From JBGPIK01 sp041484845 (GTDB lineage: Bacteria > Desulfobacterota > Binatia > UBA9968): DNA of 10,428 bases. A model generated the notes under the pieces. That model saw nothing but the letters and a program-made list of their open reading frames with translations, did no database searches and was not told the DNA's origin. The position numbers were made by a program, and so were the translations under genes. Positions 6,427 to 10,428 of this stretch are shown piece after piece; the stretch's first letter is position 1, and each line of letters opens with the position of its first letter. The stretch is taken from the NCBI GenBank assembly GCA_041484845.1, contig JBGPIK010000237.1, positions 1 through 10,428 on the forward strand, read 5' to 3'.

Positions 6427-7290
6427 TCAATACCTGTACTTAGCTTCAAGTTCCTCAAGCTCCTTATTACCTAGTCCGCTATACCATTTGCGCGTATCAT
6501 CGATGCCCGGGGTATTATTGAAATAGCGCGTCTCGGTACCATTCTTTCTTAGCTCCTCCAAGCACTGGCGCATACCGTGCAAAGCGGCAACCTGGAGAAC
6601 CGTGGGAATGCAGCCGACTCGGCCGCCGAGTTCACCGTAGCGATCGACCGTCATCAACTGGCGCGGCGGAACTCCGACCATGGGCTTGCCCAACTGCGCG
6701 TAGGCGTTGATCTCTTTCTCGCTACGTGCGCTCACCCACACAGCATCCGCCCCTGCTTCGCAGCACGCCTGCATGCGGTCAAGCCGCTCCTGCAAGGAAT
6801 CCTTGGCCTCGGAGCGCGCGATAACGACCATGCTCTCGTCACGCCGGGTATCGAGAGCAGCTTTGATCTTCGCCACCATCTCCGCTTTCGAGACCAGACC
6901 CACATCAAACCCTTCGTGCCCCGCTCGCTTAGGAGTCAACTGATCTTCGATGTGAATGGCCGCGACGCCGGCGCGCTCGAATTCGCGGACCGCGCGCACA
7001 ACGTTCACGGCATTGCCGTATCCTGTTTCGGCATCGCTGATGATGGGGAGGTTGACGGCTTCGACGATCTGACGTGCTTTGTCGATCATCTCGGTCAGGG
7101 TGAGCAACCCGGCATCGGCGAAGCCGAGGGCGCGGTGTTGACCACTTCCGGATATATGCACAAGCGGGAATCCGAGCCACTCCACCAACCGCGCTTGGAT
7201 ACCGTCGTTGCAGCTCGGCGCCAGATGACATCCCGGTTCCTGCAGCATCGCGCGTAGGCCTTTGCGTTTTTCTGTTACCGTTTTCTCCAT
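6427..7290 (-). CDS. Isocitrate lyase/PEP mutase superfamily protein with variant active site
   Basis: Cytoplasmic TIM-barrel enzyme of the superfamily that includes methylisocitrate lyase, PEP mutase and oxaloacetate decarboxylase. It is 287 residues, usual for the non-isocitrate-lyase members. The start ATG 7290 has a good AAAGGAG Shine-Dalgarno site seven bases upstream. Family landmarks are clear: the FADAGLLT loop with Asp59, ISDAETGYGN (84-93), IHIEDQLTPKRAGH (112-125), VIARSEA (156-162) and AGADAVWVSARS (179-190). Compared with E. coli PrpB by eye, the catalytic cysteine of the KRCGH motif is Ala123. The second metal-binding Asp is Glu88, the Asp of ARTDA is Glu161, and the substrate-binding Glu is Ser187. 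Methylisocitrate or isocitrate cleavage is therefore unlikely. A decarboxylase or another C-C lyase on an alpha-keto acid is possible but unproven. The long open frame on the opposite strand (6577-7257) is a shadow of this gene. Confidence 0.9.
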   Translation of the reverse strand: MEKTVTEKRKGLRAMLQEPGCHLAPSCNDGIQARLVEWLGFPLVHISGSGQHRALGFADAGLLTLTEMIDKARQIVEAVNLPIISDAETGYGNAVNVVRAVREFERAGVAAIHIEDQLTPKRAGHEGFDVGLVSKAEMVAKIKAALDTRRDESMVVIARSEAKDSLQERLDRMQACCEAGADAVWVSARSEKEINAYAQLGKPMVGVPPRQLMTVDRYGELGGRVGCIPTVLQVAALHGMRQCLEELRKNGTETRYFNNTPGIDDTRKWYSGLGNKELEELEAKYRY

Positions 7291-7902
7291 CGTGTTTGCT
7301 CCTTTTCAAAGCTTGTCGATCAATGAACGCCGCAACGCGCGCGAGAACGAATCCCATAACATCCAGATGATTCGCAATGTCGTTCGGTCCGCCCTAGGGG
7401 GCTCGCCGTATCGCCAGATATCCAGTTTGCGTGATCGACTCAAGAAAAATTAGCGCCGCAGTGAAAATTCATTTTACCTCACGTCTGGAGAATGAACCCT
7501 TTGCGCTCGGCGCCGGTACTTTTCGAAACTTAACGATGATAATTCAGGATGCGCTTAACCTTTATGCGCTTCAGCGTCAACGCTAGCGTCACCGGCAATA
7601 AATCATCAAGGGATAAACACACGACTCGGAGGTGGTTTTCTGGAGACGAGCCTGTGGTCACTAGCGCGCGGCCACCAGACGCCTTCTTGCTATACCCGGC
7701 GAGGTCCTATAAAGTAATTAGACGAATGCGTAACCGTGCGTGATCGTTTTTGGCTTAACGACGCGCAAGAGGAAAAAGGTCCATCCTCTTTTCTCCGTTG
7801 ACTAGGACTTTTCAGAGAGTGCGCGGCGAATCACCCGAATCGTTGCCCCGCCCGTCCTATTCCAAGATCCAGGGCCTTGCAGCGGCCTTAAGGAGCAATC
7901 TC
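7291..7902. other. Gene-poor region between divergent units
   Basis: About 610 bases without a supported gene, between the start of the lyase-like gene (minus) and the first small plus-strand gene. Short open frames at 7262-7453 and 7549-7743 lack ribosome binding sites and recognisable features. A TTGCTA (7687-7692) followed 15 bases later by TATAAA (7708-7713) is a weak plus-strand promoter candidate with a short spacer. A TTGACT at 7798 has no matching -10. Nothing resembling a mobile element or RNA gene is visible. Confidence 0.45.
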
Positions 7903-8076
7903 ATGAATCTCGCACTGTGCGTCGACTATACTTCGGGGCGGCTCGTGGCACCGCATCGGCTTCTCGAAAAGGGTTATGGCGCGCTGCTTTATCGGACGAT
8001 GGAGCTAACTGACAATTGTCTGCTATCTCGCAAGCGTGACAATTCGGATTATCTTTTAACGAGCATCAAGAATTAA
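7903..8076 (+). CDS. Small hypothetical protein (57 residues)
   Basis: ATG 7903 is preceded by AAGGAG (7890-7895) with a seven-base spacer, one of the best ribosome binding sites in the window; this is why the TTG start at 7798 was not used. The product (MNLALCVDYTSGRLVAPHRL at its start) is soluble-looking, has no signal peptide or membrane segment and ends in a charged Ser/Lys/Arg/Asp-rich tail. It is not recognised. The stop is 12 bases before the start of the next gene, an arrangement typical of a translated pair. Coding status rests on the ribosome binding site and this spacing only. Confidence 0.5.
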   Translation: MNLALCVDYTSGRLVAPHRLLEKGYGALLYRTMELTDNCLLSRKRDNSDYLLTSIKN

Positions 8077-8088
8077 CGGAGAAAGCCG

Positions 8089-8376
8089 GTGGTCGAAATG
8101 GCTAAGCAATTGTTTGTCGGCATAAAAATATCGAGGGCTCTGCAAAATGACCTGGATAGCCCGGCTCCAGGGATGAAGCATTTCCTTGAACCGGGCACGG
8201 TGGACCATCTTCAGATCGTCAGCATGGGAGAAGACAGAATCATCGGACGGTATGTGGAAGATGGGTTTCGCGCCGCCGAAGTCGGAATTCTCGGCCGAGC
8301 CGTCTGCAGCATCGTGAGACTCGTGACAGGAGGCCACAGGATCGAGGAGGATTCTGTTCACATCTATGCTCCTTGA
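8089..8376 (+). CDS. Hypothetical protein (95 residues) paired with the preceding small gene
   Basis: Start GTG 8089 is preferred because GGAG (8078-8081) lies seven bases upstream; ATG 8098, three codons in, would be 16 bases away. The protein begins MVEMAKQLFVGIKISRAL and alternates hydrophobic and charged residues like a compact alpha/beta domain. A second block, LQIVSMGEDRIIGRYVEDGF (41-60), could form beta strands, and it ends with HRIEEDSVHIYAP. It has no metal motif, signal peptide or membrane segment. The opening superficially recalls LigT/2'-5' RNA ligase proteins (FVGIKI), but the HxTx motifs are absent, so that is not claimed. Codon choice fits the neighbouring genes and the antisense frame (8056-8397) looks less protein-like. 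Function unknown. Confidence 0.65.
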   Translation: MVEMAKQLFVGIKISRALQNDLDSPAPGMKHFLEPGTVDHLQIVSMGEDRIIGRYVEDGFRAAEVGILGRAVCSIVRLVTGGHRIEEDSVHIYAP

Positions 8377-8572
8377 TCGGGCAACGCATCGAAACAAGAC
8401 AGACGGCGACTATCTATATGAGATTCATGACCTCTGCCCGGTGAAAATCTCCGCATGGTTGTAATTTCGGGCCGAGAATACAATCCCGAACGGCAGACAG
8501 TCATCCACATAGTATACAGTGTCTGTCGTTAAATGAAGCAGCAAATTTTTTGCATCTATAGGGAGGGTTACC

Positions 8573-9061
8573 ATGGTAGAAAAAATTGTGCAGGCGCGGC
8601 TCAGAGACGGAACATTGGTGCAGCATAAAACGAACGGTTACCGAGGCAGAATCGAAGGTACCACGGAGATCAAGAGTTGCTTCACGAGGGGAGGCGCAAC
8701 TCTGGCGTTGCCGACGACGAAAGAGGCATTTCAGTACCGCGTGGTCGTTACCGGCGAGCTGATGCGTCACATCGCCCCCGCGGACGATCTGGAGGTTCTC
8801 TTCGAGGAGCCCAGGGTGAATGTCTCTTGCTTCAACTGTCACTCCGTCTTTCGCAGTAAACCGGGCGTGGTTAACAAAGCGGCCGGACGATGTGATTGCG
8901 GCGGATGGATTTGCCCCGAGTGCCTGGGTTGTCAGGCCTCCAACGAGGAGTCCGCTACGAATGGGCATACGCCCTGCGTGAAACAATCACGGCGTATGAA
9001 GAGACGGCAAACAAACCATAAGAAACGCAGCCCGATTTCGCTTAACGTTGCGCACAAATAA
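8573..9061 (+). CDS. Cysteine-rich, probable zinc-ribbon protein of unknown function
   Basis: A 162-residue protein from ATG 8573, with GGGAGGG (8561-8567) a few bases upstream. Residues 1-75 look like a small beta-barrel domain (DGTLVQHKTNGYRG at 12-25, IEGTTEIKSCF, then YRVVV and HIAP), recalling KOW/SH3-like nucleic-acid or protein-contact folds; this is an impression, not a family assignment. Residues 86-120 carry clustered cysteines: C86-x2-C89, C107-x-C109, C114-x2-C117 and C120, enough ligands for one or two zinc ions. The tail (138-153) is strongly basic (KQSRRMKRR, HKKRS), consistent with RNA or DNA binding. There is no signal peptide, so it is probably cytoplasmic. It follows the unknown pair 7903-8376 after a 196-base gap and is itself followed within a few bases by a structured inverted-repeat element. 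Confidence 0.78.
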   Translation: MVEKIVQARLRDGTLVQHKTNGYRGRIEGTTEIKSCFTRGGATLALPTTKEAFQYRVVVTGELMRHIAPADDLEVLFEEPRVNVSCFNCHSVFRSKPGVVNKAAGRCDCGGWICPECLGCQASNEESATNGHTPCVKQSRRMKRRQTNHKKRSPISLNVAHK

Positions 9062-9063
9062 AA

Positions 9064-9154
9064 TTACGGTAGCACGGGTATGGAAGATAACGGCTGATTA
9101 TTCCATACCTGACGGGAAACGGTTTTCCTCTCGTCAGGCTCGGCTACCGCCTAA
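9064..9154. repeat. Nested inverted-repeat element, potential three-way junction
   Basis: An outer pair CGGTAGC (9067-9073) with GCTACCG (9143-9149), extendable by TTA/TAA with a two-base bulge, encloses two further stems. Stem 1 is a perfect 9-bp pair GGTATGGAA (9077-9085) with TTCCATACC (9101-9109). Stem 2 is CTGACG (9109-9114) with CGTCAG (9132-9137), continued by GGAAA/TTTCC around a four-base CGGT loop. The two inner stems abut, sharing C9109. It begins a few bases after the stop of the zinc-ribbon gene. No T-tract follows, so it is not a simple intrinsic terminator. It could be a 3'-UTR structure, a small RNA, or a DNA palindrome of mobile origin. It matches no riboswitch that I recognise. 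Confidence 0.6.
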
Positions 9155-9296
9155 AGTACGTCTGAGTCAACGCCGGTTTAACGCCGAACAGTAGCTGAAC
9201 TTAAGTCTCCCATTTAGAATCTCCCGCGCATCCAACGCCGTCGAGCGTCTTGGCGCAAGCGTCGCAAGTCACTTAGCGGCTGACAAATCATCAGGC

Positions 9297-9983
9297 CTAC
9301 TTTTTTTCGATTTCCACCAAGCTACTGAAATACTCCCAAGCACGATTGAAAACCGCCGGTCCCGAAACTTCGCCGTGCATAGAATCGATCTCCTCGGGAG
9401 TGAAATAGCATGGGTGGCCGGCGGACAGCGCTCGAAGTTGATGCATTGCCGCCTCTTCCATCCAGAGGGTCACCACGCACACGCGCCGCACATCCGTATC
9501 CGCCACATTCACTCCATGACCGCGCAGTAACATGGCGCCATGCGACCCGAGCGAAGCCGCGACTAAATCACCAAGCGCGCGGCTACGGATTAGCGTCACT
9601 TGATCGAAGACGGGGACGCGATAGTTGAACACCGCTCCGGAAGCATGCAGCGGCCGAATCGTTTCACCCACGGATCCAAGCGCTACGCAGCTTGGCGGAT
9701 GAACATGGCAGACCGACTGCACATCGGGCCGAGCTTTGTAAATGCGCGCGTGAATCCAAAACTCGGTGTTGGGTCGGCCGTGCCCCGATAGCTGATTTCC
9801 CTCGACGTCGAGCACGAGTAGATTGTCCAAATGCACCAACGCAGGACTCACCCTGGGGGGAAATATGAAAGTATCTGTCCCGGGAATGCGCGCGCTAATA
9901 TGACCGAATGCCGTGGCTATTCCTTGCTGGTCGAGAATATGGCTGGCCGTCACGAGATCGCTCCGGATTTGCTCGAGATCCAT
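9297..9983 (-). CDS. Class II aldolase/adducin family protein
   Basis: A 228-residue single-domain protein of the zinc-dependent class II aldolase/adducin family, which cleaves C-C bonds of sugar phosphates or decarboxylates aromatic and keto acids. Start ATG 9983 has AAGGAG (9995-9990) six bases upstream. The catalytic set corresponds to that of L-fuculose-1-phosphate aldolase: acid/base Glu74 in PNTEFWIHARIY, and zinc ligands His93 and His95 (HVHPP) and His156 (LRGHGV). The N-terminal region carries GHISARI (27-33), where fuculose aldolase has a phosphate-binding GNLS-type loop. The GHGRPNTEFW string resembles decarboxylase-like members acting on hydroxylated aromatic acids, but the substrate cannot be assigned. 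The gene stands alone on the minus strand, with no clear promoter or terminator seen. The plus-strand frame starting at 9831 is an antisense shadow over its first part. Confidence 0.92.
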   Translation of the reverse strand: MDLEQIRSDLVTASHILDQQGIATAFGHISARIPGTDTFIFPPRVSPALVHLDNLLVLDVEGNQLSGHGRPNTEFWIHARIYKARPDVQSVCHVHPPSCVALGSVGETIRPLHASGAVFNYRVPVFDQVTLIRSRALGDLVAASLGSHGAMLLRGHGVNVADTDVRRVCVVTLWMEEAAMHQLRALSAGHPCYFTPEEIDSMHGEVSGPAVFNRAWEYFSSLVEIEKK

Positions 9984-10311
9984 AGGACGCTCCTTACGGA
10001 ACCTCCTATGGCATCCTCATGGAAATGTCCATCGGCTCGCACGACCTGCAAACCTTGCAAATGGACAAGCGCTTGTACGCCGCATGTACAGAGTTTAACG
10101 GCACTTTGCCGGTCTATCGTGGCATCGTACCGCGCGGAGAGCGAAGCGGGTTCATTTGCCCATTGTCATTTTCGAGAGCCAGAAATCAGGTCCGTTCTCA
10201 CTTCTCAATCCCCCTTCTTGGGCATCTTGCGGAATAACTGCACCTTTTTGTGTTTCCCTAATTGCTGGCCCGCACCTTGCCTAAGGGCGTGGAGTAAAGC
10301 CTTCGAAAGCT
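9984..10311. other. Upstream region of the class II aldolase gene, no supported gene
   Basis: About 330 bases between the aldolase start and the partial frame at the right edge. Plus-strand open frames cross it (9831-10394 and 10019-10237) but have no ribosome binding site or recognisable protein character. A 14-base near-palindrome, ATGGAAATGTCCAT (10018-10031), lies within 50 bases of the aldolase ATG on its upstream side and could be an operator; nothing confirms this. No strong promoter was seen. Confidence 0.4.
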
Positions 10312-10428
10312 ATGAAAAAATCACTCATCCCGTGGCACGTATTCCTCGATGCGATTGCGGCACAGGCCCCCGGGCTTCTGGAGTCCTGGCTTAACCGTTG
10401 GGGGTTCACAAACGACGGCGTCGTTTTA
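10312..10428 (+). CDS. Possible start of a hypothetical gene, truncated by the window edge
   Basis: From ATG 10312 the frame is open for 39 codons to the last base of the window. The product starts MKKSLIPWHVFLDAIAAQAP and continues with a tryptophan-rich, plausible protein sequence. Codon choice resembles that of the confirmed genes. No clear Shine-Dalgarno site is present: a GGAG at 10291-10294 is too far upstream. Too short to identify. Confidence 0.3.
   Translation, partial: MKKSLIPWHVFLDAIAAQAPGLLESWLNRWGFTNDGVVL

Noticed and set aside
6577..7257. Long 226-codon plus-strand open frame
   Set aside because: It lies wholly antisense to the well-supported lyase-superfamily gene, shows no domain features and has no ribosome binding site.
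7798..7902. Longer form of the 57-residue protein from a TTG at 7798
   Set aside because: ATG 7903 has a well-placed AAGGAG, whereas the TTG has no upstream ribosome binding site.
8089..8376. LigT/2'-5' RNA ligase assignment for the 95-residue protein
   Set aside because: Only the opening FVGIKI resembles that family. The protein is about half the needed length and lacks both HxTx motifs.
9831..10394. 187-codon plus-strand open frame over the start of the aldolase gene
   Set aside because: Its first part is antisense to a confirmed gene. The composition (many Cys, Ser, Pro, Arg) is that of a shadow frame and no start signal is present.

Overview
The window looks like a piece of an uncultured Gram-negative-type bacterial chromosome. 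The base composition is slightly GC-rich by eye, genes have strong Shine-Dalgarno sites of the AAGGAG type, and there is a secreted DUF3300-type protein. NitT/TauT-type ABC transporters, PEP mutase/isocitrate lyase-superfamily enzymes and class II aldolases together are typical of metabolically versatile soil or groundwater lineages (Rokubacteria, NC10 and deltaproteobacterial-like groups come to mind). That lineage guess is inference; no rRNA, tRNA or other marker gene is present. I see no tRNA, CRISPR array, transposase or phage gene.

Layout. Positions 1-620 hold no supported gene, only a GC-rich hairpin (390-404) and a promoter-like sequence just before the first permease. Positions 621-3309 (+) form a compact operon: permease 1, a secreted substrate-binding protein, permease 2. 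The matching ATPase (3356-4177) lies on the opposite strand and converges on it. Together these encode a complete importer of the sulfonate/nitrate/taurine/thiamine-precursor class, unusual in having two closely related permeases and a divided transcription plan. Upstream of the ATPase, on its strand, is a 65-residue glycine-rich two-helix membrane protein (4326-4523).

After a gene-poor 530 bp comes a DUF3300 gene (5056-6237, +). Its signal-peptide region is interrupted by an in-frame TAG at 5116-5118. Converging on it is a PEP mutase/isocitrate lyase-superfamily enzyme (6427-7290, -) that has lost the catalytic cysteine and several metal or substrate ligands of methylisocitrate lyase. Another 600 bp gene-poor stretch follows. 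Then come three plus-strand genes of unknown function: a close pair of small ORFs (7903-8076 and 8089-8376) and a 162-residue cysteine-rich, probably zinc-binding protein (8573-9061).

Immediately after the last of these is a compact nested inverted-repeat element (9064-9154) that could fold as a three-way junction. A class II aldolase/adducin-family enzyme (9297-9983, -) and an open frame running off the end (from 10312) complete the window.

The two lyase/aldolase-type enzymes plus the importer suggest uptake and breakdown of small organic acids or sulfonate-like compounds, but nothing in the sequence fixes the substrate. The most unusual items are the unknown small-gene block with its structured 3' element, the variant active site of the lyase-like enzyme, the amber codon in the DUF3300 gene, and the dual-permease transporter with a convergent ATPase.
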